12,648 nucleotides of DNA from JBAQMG01 sp049302575. Lineage in GTDB: Bacteria > Bacillota > Desulfitobacteriia > Desulfitobacteriales > Desulfitobacteriaceae. Positions 6,273-11,972 of this stretch are shown piece by piece. Numbering within the stretch: position 1 is the stretch's first letter; every line of letters begins with the position of its first letter. The stretch lies in NCBI GenBank assembly GCA_049302575.1, contig JBAQMG010000122.1:1-12648 (forward strand). The letters run 5' to 3'. The notes under the pieces are model-generated. The model made no database searches. It saw only the letters and a list, made by a program, of their open reading frames with translations, and was not told the origin of the DNA. Made by a program: the position numbers and the translations under genes.

Positions 6273-7055
6273 ATGACAATTTTTCAAGCACTAATTTTAG
6301 GTTTAGTACAAGGCTTAGGAGAATTCTTACCAATTTCTAGTTCAGCACATCTAATTTTGGTACCTTGGCTATTTGGTTGGCAGGATCCAGGTTTAACGTT
6401 TGATGTTGCCCTACATATGGGCACCCTATTTGCTGTAGTTTTATATTTTTGGAAAGATTGGGTAAAGTTGTTTCAAGCAGCTCTTGCTAAGCGTCCTTCA
6501 CCGGAAAAAAGGCTCTTTTGGTATTTAGTTCTGGCTACAATACCTGGGGCATTATTCGGCTTAGCTTTTGAGAAACAAGCTGAAACAGTATTTCGATCTC
6601 CCTTGCTTATTGGCATAATGTTGATTCTTATGGGAATATTTCTGTATATAGCCGATAAAAAACGCCAGGTCAGACGACTTGATACGATGAATTTTACAGA
6701 TGCGATTTGGATTGGTTTTTCACAGGCTCTGGCAATTATTCCTGGAGTATCACGTTCAGGCAGTACGATGACTACTGCTCGATTCTTAAACCTTTGTCGA
6801 GAAGATGCCGCTCGCTTTTCCTTTTTAATGTCAACACCAATTATTTTGGGTGCGGGAGTCCTTAAATTACGACATTTAACGTTGTCTGCGTTGGATGCAC
6901 CGTTCTTTGTTGGGGTTTTAACTTCATTCATTGTTGGCATTCTTAGTATTTCATTTCTTCTAAATTATTTGAGAACTAAAAACTTCCAAGTCTTTGTACT
7001 ATATCGCTTTTTAGTTGGCATAGGTGTTCTTATTTTGTACTATATAAAAGGATAA
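6273..7055 (+). CDS. uppP: Undecaprenyl-diphosphatase (BacA/UppP family)
   Basis: Integral membrane phosphatase that converts undecaprenyl diphosphate to undecaprenyl phosphate, recycling the lipid carrier of peptidoglycan and wall polymers; excess confers bacitracin resistance. Both family signatures are present in the 260-residue protein. The first is the (E/Q)xxxE motif, Q13 to E17, followed by FLPISSSAH with H26. The second is PGVSRSGST (157-165) with the catalytic-site R161. Several hydrophobic segments cover the rest, and the length is typical. ATG 6273 gives the conserved MTIFQALILGLVQG N-terminus. A possible -10 (TATAGT, 6237-6242) lies upstream but its -35 is poor. No terminator is obvious downstream. 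A separate candidate promoter follows for the next gene. Confidence 0.97.
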   Translation: MTIFQALILGLVQGLGEFLPISSSAHLILVPWLFGWQDPGLTFDVALHMGTLFAVVLYFWKDWVKLFQAALAKRPSPEKRLFWYLVLATIPGALFGLAFEKQAETVFRSPLLIGIMLILMGIFLYIADKKRQVRRLDTMNFTDAIWIGFSQALAIIPGVSRSGSTMTTARFLNLCREDAARFSFLMSTPIILGAGVLKLRHLTLSALDAPFFVGVLTSFIVGILSISFLLNYLRTKNFQVFVLYRFLVGIGVLILYYIKG

Positions 7056-7057
7056 TT

Positions 7058-7085
7058 TTGATAGTCGAAAGTACAACATTATATT
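7058..7085 (+). promoter_or_regulatory. Candidate sigma-A promoter of the P1 peptidase gene
   Basis: TTGATA (7058-7063) and TATATT (7080-7085) are 16 bases apart, each with five of six consensus bases. Transcription from near 7092 would include the complete hairpin at 7104-7146. A second possible -35, TTGACT (7089-7094), pairs only with a poor -10. Confidence 0.45.
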
Positions 7086-7103
7086 TTTTTGACTTAGAAA
7101 TGC

Positions 7104-7146
7104 ATATCCCTCTACTTTACACCATAACGTTAAAGTAGGGGGATAT
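7104..7146 (+). promoter_or_regulatory. 16-bp leader hairpin sequestering the P1 peptidase ribosome binding site
   Basis: ATATCCCTCTACTTTA (7104-7119) pairs with TAAAGTAGGGGGATAT (7131-7146) across an 11-base loop, with 16 continuous pairs and a single U-G. The right arm contains the Shine-Dalgarno AGGGGG (7137-7142), seven bases before ATG 7150. When folded, the site is fully paired. Four T follow (7146-7149), so weak terminator activity for uppP readthrough is also possible. Confidence 0.75.
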
Positions 7147-7149
7147 TTT

Positions 7150-8238
7150 ATGTATAAACGTCGAACACCTAGAGAACTTGGTCTAAGGTTGGGAGATATG
7201 GAGACCGGTCCCAACAATGATATTTCTGATGTGCCTAATGTTTTAGTTGGACATGTTTCGCTGTTATCAGGCCAGGGAAAGCTTATCCCTGGTAAGGGTC
7301 CAGTAAGAACAGGTGTTACCGCTATTCTTCCAAGAGGTACCACTAATATCTATCGGCAACCCTGTAATGCTGGAATCGAAGTGTTTAATGGGTACGGAAA
7401 ATCGTTAGGGGTTCCCTTTATTCAAGAAAATGGTTTACTTAATTCCCCCATTATGTTGACTAATACTTTAAGTGTCTACAATGTAGCCAATGGACTGATT
7501 ACCTATCTCTTAGAACAGAATCCTGAAATAGGTGATAATGCCCGTACTCCCAATCTTGTTGTATTTGAATGTGACGACTCATATTTAAATGATCTAAGAG
7601 GTCGACATGTCCTTTCCTCGGACGCTCTTTTGGCGATTAAACGTGCGACAAGTGGGCCTATTGATCAAGGAAATATAGGTGCAGGAGTAGGAATGTCTTG
7701 TTTCCAATTAAAGGGTGGAATTGGCAGTTCATCACGATTAGTAAAGAGAGCCAATGGTCAAGTTTATACTTTAGGTATGTTAGTTTTAGCTAATTTTGGC
7801 CTTTTAAAGGATTTGCTTATTGAGGGAGTACCAGTGGGTCGCAGTTTATCAATAAATAATGAAGATTATGTTCCTGGTTCTTTAATCTTAGTTGGTGTCA
7901 CAAATGCACCACTTAGTCGTTGGCAATTAACTAGACTAGCTAGCCGGGGGTTTTTAGGACAGGCGAGAACAGGGTCGATCTCAATGGTAGGAAGCGGCGA
8001 TTTTTGCCTTGTCATTAGTAACGCTTTACTCTATGATGAAAATAATTTTTCCGATTGGGAATTAGATGAATACTATCGTGCGATAGTTGAAACAAGTGCT
8101 GAAAGTATTTGGAATGCACTCTTTTTGGCTGAAACATTAGAAGGAAGAGACGGACATGTACGTAGGTCAATTCCAATAAAACAAAGTTTAGAAATTCTGG
8201 AACAATGGCCAAGAACCCTTGGATTAAACTGTAATTAA
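7150..8238 (+). CDS. P1-family (DmpA-like) aminopeptidase/hydrolase
   Basis: Member of peptidase family S58 (DmpA/BapA, L-aminopeptidase/D-esterase). These are N-terminal-nucleophile hydrolases that cleave themselves into two subunits. The 362-residue protein has the family landmarks: ISDVPNVLVGH near 25-35, GVTAILPRG, GIEVFNGYG, and the late glycine-rich NIGAGVGMSC (175-184). LANFG (213-217) carries the asparagine matching DmpA N218. The predicted self-cleavage site is G243-S244 in VPGSLILV, followed by the conserved TNAPLSRWQLTRLASRGF. The nucleophile is serine, as in DmpA, so autoprocessing is expected. No signal peptide is seen. The substrate is unknown; characterised members take small peptides, beta-peptides or amides. 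Translation is probably limited by the leader hairpin. The next gene follows after 87 bases. Confidence 0.93.
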   Translation: MYKRRTPRELGLRLGDMETGPNNDISDVPNVLVGHVSLLSGQGKLIPGKGPVRTGVTAILPRGTTNIYRQPCNAGIEVFNGYGKSLGVPFIQENGLLNSPIMLTNTLSVYNVANGLITYLLEQNPEIGDNARTPNLVVFECDDSYLNDLRGRHVLSSDALLAIKRATSGPIDQGNIGAGVGMSCFQLKGGIGSSSRLVKRANGQVYTLGMLVLANFGLLKDLLIEGVPVGRSLSINNEDYVPGSLILVGVTNAPLSRWQLTRLASRGFLGQARTGSISMVGSGDFCLVISNALLYDENNFSDWELDEYYRAIVETSAESIWNALFLAETLEGRDGHVRRSIPIKQSLEILEQWPRTLGLNCN

Positions 8239-8242
8239 TTTG

Positions 8243-8273
8243 TGAATAGTTAATTTTGACTTATGTCATTTTA
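8243..8273 (+). promoter_or_regulatory. Sigma-G-type promoter upstream of the Trp-rich gene
   Basis: TGAATA (8243-8248) contains GAATA, a full match to the forespore sigma-G -35 consensus gHATR. CATTTTA (8267-8273) matches the -10 consensus CATWHTA. The 18-base spacing is within the allowed 17-18. Transcription would begin near 8280. The region is AT-rich, so a chance match cannot be excluded. Confidence 0.45.
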
Positions 8274-8312
8274 CCTGACTCCTACGCGTAAACTGGTTAT
8301 AGATTAAAACTA

Positions 8313-8319
8313 GGGGAGG
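8313..8319 (+). promoter_or_regulatory. Ribosome binding site that sets the Trp-rich protein start
   Basis: GGGGAGG directly touches an ATG at 8320, leaving no spacer. It lies six bases before the in-frame GTG at 8326, which is therefore the likely start. Confidence 0.65.
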
Positions 8320-8325
8320 ATGACA

Positions 8326-9576
8326 GTGAGTAATTTCTGGAATTCGGTCTTGGAAAGTCATCGAGCTATTTTTGTAACCCTAAATTGGCAAGAATGCACG
8401 GCAGAAAACAGGAAGGTCTGGAAATTGCCTGCTCAATTTTCATATTTTATGGCCAGTGAAACTGCTTTAAGAGCAGGTATTATTGCATGTAATACTGCTT
8501 CTAATGAAGAAGATTTTTTATTGGCAGGCATGCTATTAGGTAATCGTTTAAGTAATGGAGCTAGGACAGTGCTTTATTATATTGCCCCTGACTTTTCAAC
8601 GGCCTTTTTACATACCATAACCAAAATTGGTGGAAATTTTAGTGTGCGAGCCATTTACTGGCGCGAAAAGTTACAACCGAGCTTATACCTTATCCCTGAA
8701 CAAAATACGCAAGGAAGTCTAATATCGGCTTCTTTTGCCGAAGAACGACCAGATTGGGATAGTTGGGGTAAGGGTTTAAACCCAGTTACACGTCAACAAC
8801 TGAAAGTAGTACAGGTATTTTTTGAACGTCTAGCAGGACGGCGGATTAAAGTTGAATTTAAACCTCAAACGATCGTTTTTCAATGGGGTAATCTTGAAAT
8901 TGCAGAGGTTAAGCGAAAAGGTAAGAAATTCGAATTGATGACAAAAACAAAATGGGAGAAAGATCATAACCAGGTTGCGAAATGGTTAAAAACAGGCTGG
9001 GTAGACGCCTATGGGAATTTAAATGCTGAGTTTTGTAATTCTATTTTAAGCATTCTTGAATATCTGGAATCTTTAGAGAAAAGTGGAAACATTCGTAATC
9101 GCGATCTGCTTTCGTTGTGGTTAAACAATGGGGGGGGCGTATTGTCGTCTTTATGGGGGAGTGTCTGGAAGTGGCCTTGGTTACCTAAAGAACGCGGAGA
9201 AGGTTGGATTAATGAGTTAAGTCAATGGTATTATTTTCAAGGAAATGGTCAACTAAGTATAGTTTGTCCAATTTTAGAACGACCATTAATTGAAGCTTGT
9301 CAATCTATTATATTGACAAGCGTTTTAGAGAAGAGTTTTTTACTTAGCCAAGCAAAAGGCCACAATGGAGAGAATTTGGAATGGGATAGACGAATCAACT
9401 GGCTTATATTACCAGAACTGGAAGAAGTTTTGCGTCGCTGGTATAGTTGGTTAAAAGTACCTAATCAGTTCCCAATCTGGATTTTGCCAGAGAATTGGCG
9501 TACACACGGACTCTATGAGATCACCAGCGAGAGTGTAGCTGCTGTCAATTCTAAGAAGAAAAGGTCAAAGACTTAA
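8326..9576 (+). CDS. Tryptophan-rich protein of unknown function
   Basis: A 416-residue protein I do not recognise. It has 23 tryptophans (about 5.5 percent), far above normal, with a cluster at W277, W281, W283 and W285. No signal peptide or clear membrane helix is seen. An alternating polar/hydrophobic N-terminal part (about 1-125) contains ALRAGIIACN and FLLAGMLLGNRL. A beta-rich stretch near 173-206 (RIKVEFKPQTIVFQW, then NLEIAEVKRKGKKFEL) holds an E-V-K that could be read as a PD-(D/E)xK-like ExK, but this is weak. The helical C-terminal half ends in a basic tail (KKKRSK). The GTG start follows the Shine-Dalgarno spacing. A run of eight G (9130-9137) encodes three glycines. A sigma-G-like promoter lies upstream, and the gene is followed by a heptamer repeat. 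It could be a sporulation-associated lineage protein; this is inference. Confidence 0.8.
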   Translation: MSNFWNSVLESHRAIFVTLNWQECTAENRKVWKLPAQFSYFMASETALRAGIIACNTASNEEDFLLAGMLLGNRLSNGARTVLYYIAPDFSTAFLHTITKIGGNFSVRAIYWREKLQPSLYLIPEQNTQGSLISASFAEERPDWDSWGKGLNPVTRQQLKVVQVFFERLAGRRIKVEFKPQTIVFQWGNLEIAEVKRKGKKFELMTKTKWEKDHNQVAKWLKTGWVDAYGNLNAEFCNSILSILEYLESLEKSGNIRNRDLLSLWLNNGGGVLSSLWGSVWKWPWLPKERGEGWINELSQWYYFQGNGQLSIVCPILERPLIEACQSIILTSVLEKSFLLSQAKGHNGENLEWDRRINWLILPELEEVLRRWYSWLKVPNQFPIWILPENWRTHGLYEITSESVAAVNSKKKRSKT

Positions 9577-9580
9577 TGTC

Positions 9581-9675
9581 TAATGCATAATGCATAATGC
9601 ACAATGAACAATGCAGATTACGAATTAGTTCGTGCTTAAATATGTATTATGAATTAATTTAAGTGAATTATAAAA
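9581..9675. repeat. Heptamer-repeat tract, copy 2
   Basis: The ATG core of the TAATGCA-type unit recurs every seven bases at 9583, 9590, 9597, 9604 and 9611, decaying from TGCATAA to TGCACAA, TGAACAA and TGCAGAT. GAATTA units follow at 9622, 9651 and 9665 (the last two 14 apart). The order of modules is the same as in copy 1 (TGCATAA then GAATTA). Copy 2 lacks the inverted right terminus. It lies four bases after the stop of the Trp-rich gene. Confidence 0.7.
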
Positions 9676-9680
9676 ACGTA

Positions 9681-9710
9681 TTTACAGTTGCATAACCTAT
9701 CATGTATAAT
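9681..9710 (+). promoter_or_regulatory. Sigma-A promoter of the GNAT gene
   Basis: TTTACA (9681-9686) and a perfect TATAAT (9705-9710) have an 18-base spacer. The -10 lies in a tandem repeat of CATGTATAATT (9701-9711 and 9713-9723). Together with the upstream TGCAT (9689-9693), this gives closely spaced TGnAT half-sites that might bind a repressor. Confidence 0.65.
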
Positions 9711-9750
9711 TTCATGTATAATTAGGCAAAAATCTAAGGAGTAAAAAAAT

Positions 9751-10209
9751 ATGGAACTACGTAGGGCGAAACTCAGGGATGTTGAAGTAATGATGTCTCT
9801 TATCAATAATTATGCTGAACAAGGTTTGATGCTACCAAGATCCCGTAATATGCTCTACGAGAATATCCGAGAATTTTTACTGGCCGAAGAAAATAATCAA
9901 ATCGTTGCAGTTGCTTCTTTACATGTAGTATGGAATGACTTAGCTGAAATACGAGCCCTAGCAGTTGTTACAGAGTCCAAAGGTAAAGGAATAGGAACGC
10001 AATTAGTTAAGACTTTGATTGATGAAGCTTTAGATCTTGGATGCTCTAAAGTATTTGCTCTAACCTATCAAACTGAATTCTTCGAACACTGTGGATTCCA
10101 TGTTATAAATAAGGATGAAATGCCACCGAAAGTTTGGAAAGAGTGTGTTAATTGCATTAAATTTCCTAACTGTGACGAAGTGGCGCTGATTTATTCACCT
10201 TATGCTTAA
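9751..10209 (+). CDS. GNAT-family N-acetyltransferase (ArgA-like)
   Basis: A 152-residue single-domain acetyltransferase resembling the short N-acetylglutamate synthase-like proteins of Firmicutes. The N-terminal RRAKLRDVEVMMSLINNYAEQGLMLPRS matches that subgroup. The acetyl-CoA pyrophosphate loop is SKGKGIGTQLV (76-86), following the beta-strand AEIRALAVV. The TEFFEHCGF segment (108-116) is the typical late GNAT motif. A Cys cluster at 132, 135 and 141 (ECVNCIKFPNC) is characteristic of the subgroup and might bind metal. If it acts as N-acetylglutamate synthase it would start arginine synthesis, but no other arg gene is present, so substrate is uncertain. The ATG has AAGGAG nine bases upstream and a near-consensus promoter. 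It ends at a bidirectional terminator shared with the minus-strand gene to its right. Confidence 0.9.
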   Translation: MELRRAKLRDVEVMMSLINNYAEQGLMLPRSRNMLYENIREFLLAEENNQIVAVASLHVVWNDLAEIRALAVVTESKGKGIGTQLVKTLIDEALDLGCSKVFALTYQTEFFEHCGFHVINKDEMPPKVWKECVNCIKFPNCDEVALIYSPYA

Positions 10210-10256
10210 GCTACTAGTAACCTTGTATACCAGTTTGAAATGTCCGTGAAATTCTA

Positions 10257-10295
10257 AAAAACAAATGCCTCTCAATTTGAGAGGCGTTTGTTTAA
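10257..10295. terminator. Bidirectional terminator between convergent genes
   Basis: A stem of up to 15 bp (10259-10273 with 10279-10293, one U-G pair) has CTC/GAG at its top and a short loop. A-rich sequence on the left and T-rich sequence on the right allow termination on both strands. It overlaps the stop codon of the minus-strand gene. Confidence 0.88.
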
Positions 10296-10480
10296 TGTGT
10301 TTTATTCCACTTAAGTATATTCGGTTGTTCTAGGATAACGTGGAGGAATTTCCATTGCAATTCTAAATGAGCATTTGCTATTTCATGTTCACTCATTCCT
10401 TGAGAAAGGAGAAATTCACGAGATGATAGTTCAAAATCGCGAATAAACCCTAAAACATCTTCCCTTTGAGTAGACAGCAT
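10292..10480 (-). CDS. Small 62-residue protein of unknown function
   Basis: A short, soluble, probably helical product with no recognised domain. It is amphipathic and has no Cys. Features that may be conserved include FIRDFELSSREFL, GMSEHEIANAHLELQWKFL and an N-terminal LSTQREDV. The ATG (10480-10478) is preceded by GGGGGAG (complement of 10486-10492) at a five-base gap, a strong site that supports real translation. It overlaps the bidirectional terminator at its 3' end, as a true gene end would. The TPR gene lies 171 bases upstream on the same strand. No promoter could be assigned with confidence. Confidence 0.6.
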   Translation of the reverse strand: MLSTQREDVLGFIRDFELSSREFLLSQGMSEHEIANAHLELQWKFLHVILEQPNILKWNKTH

Positions 10481-10529
10481 TTTTACTCCCCCACTTCATA
10501 ATTCAATTCATTTATGATGTTGTCTTATC

Positions 10530-10559
10530 TTGACAAAAAGTATGATATGCAATTATTAT
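10530..10559 (+). promoter_or_regulatory. Near-consensus sigma-A promoter facing the 3' end of the TPR gene
   Basis: A perfect TTGACA (10530-10535), an 18-base spacer and TATTAT (10554-10559, five of six) form one of the best vegetative promoters in the window. Transcription would start near 10566 and run antisense into the TPR gene on the minus strand. The only plus-strand ORF it serves with a ribosome binding site is the 22-codon one at 10637-10705. Confidence 0.55.
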
Positions 10560-10636
10560 ATAAGATCATCAAAGTGAAAACTGTTGAAAAAAGAAAGCTA
10601 GGAAGATACTTCGGGAAAAAAGAATGAGGAACTAAC

Positions 10637-10705
10637 GTGAAATTAGGTAGTTTATTGGCGAATATTACGATTAAGCCTTGTTATCTTCCAAAATGTAATA
10701 TCTAG
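10637..10705 (+). CDS. Possible 22-residue Cys-containing peptide
   Basis: A GTG-started ORF of 22 codons with GAGGA (10626-10630) six bases upstream and a strong promoter 78 bases upstream. The product has a hydrophobic N-terminal half (LGSLLANITI) and ends in KPCYLPKCNI, with two cysteines five residues apart. It overlaps the last 18 codons of the TPR gene on the other strand. Size and layout recall small signal or modified peptides, but no processing enzyme is nearby and such short ORFs arise by chance. It is listed as a possibility only; the RNA may instead be non-coding antisense. Confidence 0.2.
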   Translation: MKLGSLLANITIKPCYLPKCNI

Positions 10706-11416
10706 TAAACGAAGGTTACCCGCCCAATAATGTCGTCTCGCAGTAGGTAAATCATTAAGTTTCATGTAACAGTCTGCTAAAGTATGGTGAATATTTGCCT
10801 TATGTCCTAAAGTCAAAAGTCTTTGGGTAAGCCAATTAGCTCCGTTGTGCGGAAAACCAACTTCTTTAGCAAAACACAGACTACGTTCATACATTTTGAT
10901 GGCCTCAAAGGTTTTGTCAGTTTGACGAAATATATGCCCTTGTGAAGCCAGTAACAATGGATCAATCAAAGAGTATGGATTAGAATCAAGAACGGCGGAG
11001 GCTTCTGAAACCCTGCCCTCTTTTAATAAGATTTCTGCAAGTGTGGCACATAGAAGGGGATCTTGACTTTTTAAAAATTCTTTTAAGATAGAAATTGCCT
11101 GTAATTGTTCATGGAGGTAGTAATACAGCTGACTGGCAAATCGGGAGATAGTGAGTGGATCGGTATCTAGGGAAATTTCTTTGGACATCCTTTGAATGAC
11201 TATTTTTTTCTTTGGCAGACGAAATGTTTTTTTCTTTATCATAGTTAAATAAGCTGCTAGTAAACCAAAGCCAAAGAAGGAAAGTCCTGTGCACCATCCT
11301 GATCGCCAGATCACTATGCCAGTGAGGATTGAAAGTACAGTAGTTAAAAAGAGGAAAAAGTAAAGTTTTTGAACGTAAAGAATTTCCGGATCAAGCTCAA
11401 TCTCAATCTGTTGCAT
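10652..11416 (-). CDS. Membrane-anchored TPR-like repeat protein
   Basis: A 254-residue protein with two N-terminal membrane helices (about 15-37 and 43-60), followed by a basic stretch KKKTFRLPKKK (61-71) that should face the cytoplasm. The rest is helical and TPR-like. Recognisable helix pairs lie near 121-148 (ATLAEILLKEGRVSEASAVL), 152-186 (ASQGHIFRQTDKTFEAIKMYERSL) and 208-236 (ANIHHTLADCYMKLNDLPTARRHY). TPR arrays mediate protein contacts, so a scaffold role at the membrane is likely; the partner is unknown. The ATG (11416-11414) has GGGGGG at a five-base gap. A weak promoter (TTGTTT, 18 bases, TATTAT) may lie upstream on the minus strand. It diverges from the tautomerase gene. Confidence 0.82.
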   Translation of the reverse strand: MQQIEIELDPEILYVQKLYFFLFLTTVLSILTGIVIWRSGWCTGLSFFGFGLLAAYLTMIKKKTFRLPKKKIVIQRMSKEISLDTDPLTISRFASQLYYYLHEQLQAISILKEFLKSQDPLLCATLAEILLKEGRVSEASAVLDSNPYSLIDPLLLASQGHIFRQTDKTFEAIKMYERSLCFAKEVGFPHNGANWLTQRLLTLGHKANIHHTLADCYMKLNDLPTARRHYWAGNLRLLDITFWKITRLNRNIRQ

Positions 11417-11563
11417 CCTATCCCCCCGTGGAAGTTTATGTAAGTCTTAATACACTTAGAACGTATAATAAAAACCTTCTCAAATATTAAACAAAGATCA
11501 ACTTAAATATTGAAAGGTAACTTCAATACCGATCAACCAGTAATACAAATAAAATCATAAGAT

Positions 11564-11592
11564 TTAACAGTTAGAGCAGAATATGATACAAT
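11564..11592 (+). promoter_or_regulatory. Promoter of the tautomerase gene, extended -10
   Basis: TTAACA (11564-11569) and TACAAT (11587-11592) are separated by 17 bases. TG at 11584-11585 gives an extended -10 (TGATACAAT). Transcription should start near 11599, leaving a leader of about 97 bases. The rest of the 279-base divergent gap (11417-11563) is AT-rich and shows nothing else I can support. Confidence 0.7.
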
Positions 11593-11601
11593 AAAATAAA
11601 A

Positions 11602-11669
11602 ATAGAAGAGACTATGATAAATAGTTTAAAGACTTAGGTTAAATGAGTCGGATTTGGGGTTTCTTCTAT
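11602..11669 (+). promoter_or_regulatory. Structured 5' leader of the tautomerase gene
   Basis: ATAGAAGAGACT (11602-11613) pairs with GGTTTCTTCTAT (11658-11669) to form 12 continuous pairs including two U-G. Inside it, GACTTA (11631-11636) pairs with TGAGTC (11644-11649). The outer stem begins only about three bases after the predicted transcription start and ends 11 bases before the ribosome binding site. TATGAT (11613-11618) can also pair with ATCATA (11671-11676), an alternative or pseudoknot interaction. It matches no riboswitch class I can recognise. Confidence 0.5.
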
Positions 11670-11695
11670 AATCATAATCAAAAGGAGATGATGAT

Positions 11696-11884
11696 ATGCC
11701 ATTTATTCAATTTGACGGTGGTCAGATGACTAAGGAAAAAAAAGCTGAGTTAGTCGCTAAACTAACTGAAGCAGCACAAGAAGTTTTAGGGATTCCGGCT
11801 CAAGCTTTTTCCGTACTTATTAAAGAAAACAATATGGATAACATTGGTCAGGGTGGAAAACTTTTATCAGAACTTCACAAGTAA
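11696..11884 (+). CDS. 4-oxalocrotonate tautomerase-like enzyme
   Basis: A 62-residue protein of the tautomerase superfamily. After removal of Met it exposes Pro1, the catalytic base of the family (PFIQFDGGQMT). The body fits the beta-alpha-beta fold: KKAELVAKLTEAAQEVLGIPAQAFSVLIKE, then NIGQGGKLLSE matching the GIGG turn. Small members form hexamers. Compared with Pseudomonas 4-oxalocrotonate tautomerase, the positions expected to hold Arg11 and Arg39 appear to be Gln/Met and Ser by eye alignment. 4-Oxalocrotonate is therefore unlikely to be the substrate, and no catabolic genes surround it. AAAGGAG lies eight bases before the ATG. It has its own promoter, a structured leader and a terminator, so it is a single-gene unit. 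Confidence 0.92.
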   Translation: MPFIQFDGGQMTKEKKAELVAKLTEAAQEVLGIPAQAFSVLIKENNMDNIGQGGKLLSELHK

Positions 11885-11920
11885 TGTTTGAACATCTATT
11901 GGCTTCTTGTCAAATTCTTT

Positions 11921-11969
11921 AATTTTGTTCATAAACAAAATTTGGACAGGTCAATTGACCTGTCCTTTT
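11921..11969 (+). terminator. Tandem hairpin terminator after the tautomerase gene
   Basis: The second hairpin is a perfect 22-base palindrome, GGACAGGTCAA/TTGACCTGTCC (11944-11965), followed by TTTT. An AT-rich hairpin, AATTTTGTT/AACAAAATT (11921-11929/11934-11942), stands directly before it. It lies between convergent genes. Confidence 0.85.
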
Positions 11970-11972
11970 CCC

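Noticed and set aside
6473..6940. Minus-strand ORF of 155 residues inside uppP
   Set aside because: It is a shadow of the uppP frame with a basic, low-complexity product and no initiation signal.
7011..7343. Minus-strand ORF of 110 residues across the P1 peptidase start
   Set aside because: It crosses the leader hairpin and two plus-strand genes and has no ribosome binding site.
9581..9675. CRISPR-like array
   Set aside because: The repeats are seven bases long with no spacers, and no cas gene is present. This is a short tandem heptamer tract.
10574..10627. A 17-codon GTG ORF just downstream of the plus-strand promoter
   Set aside because: It has no ribosome binding site and would start only a few bases after the transcript start. 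The product is a short Lys/Arg-rich peptide with no support.
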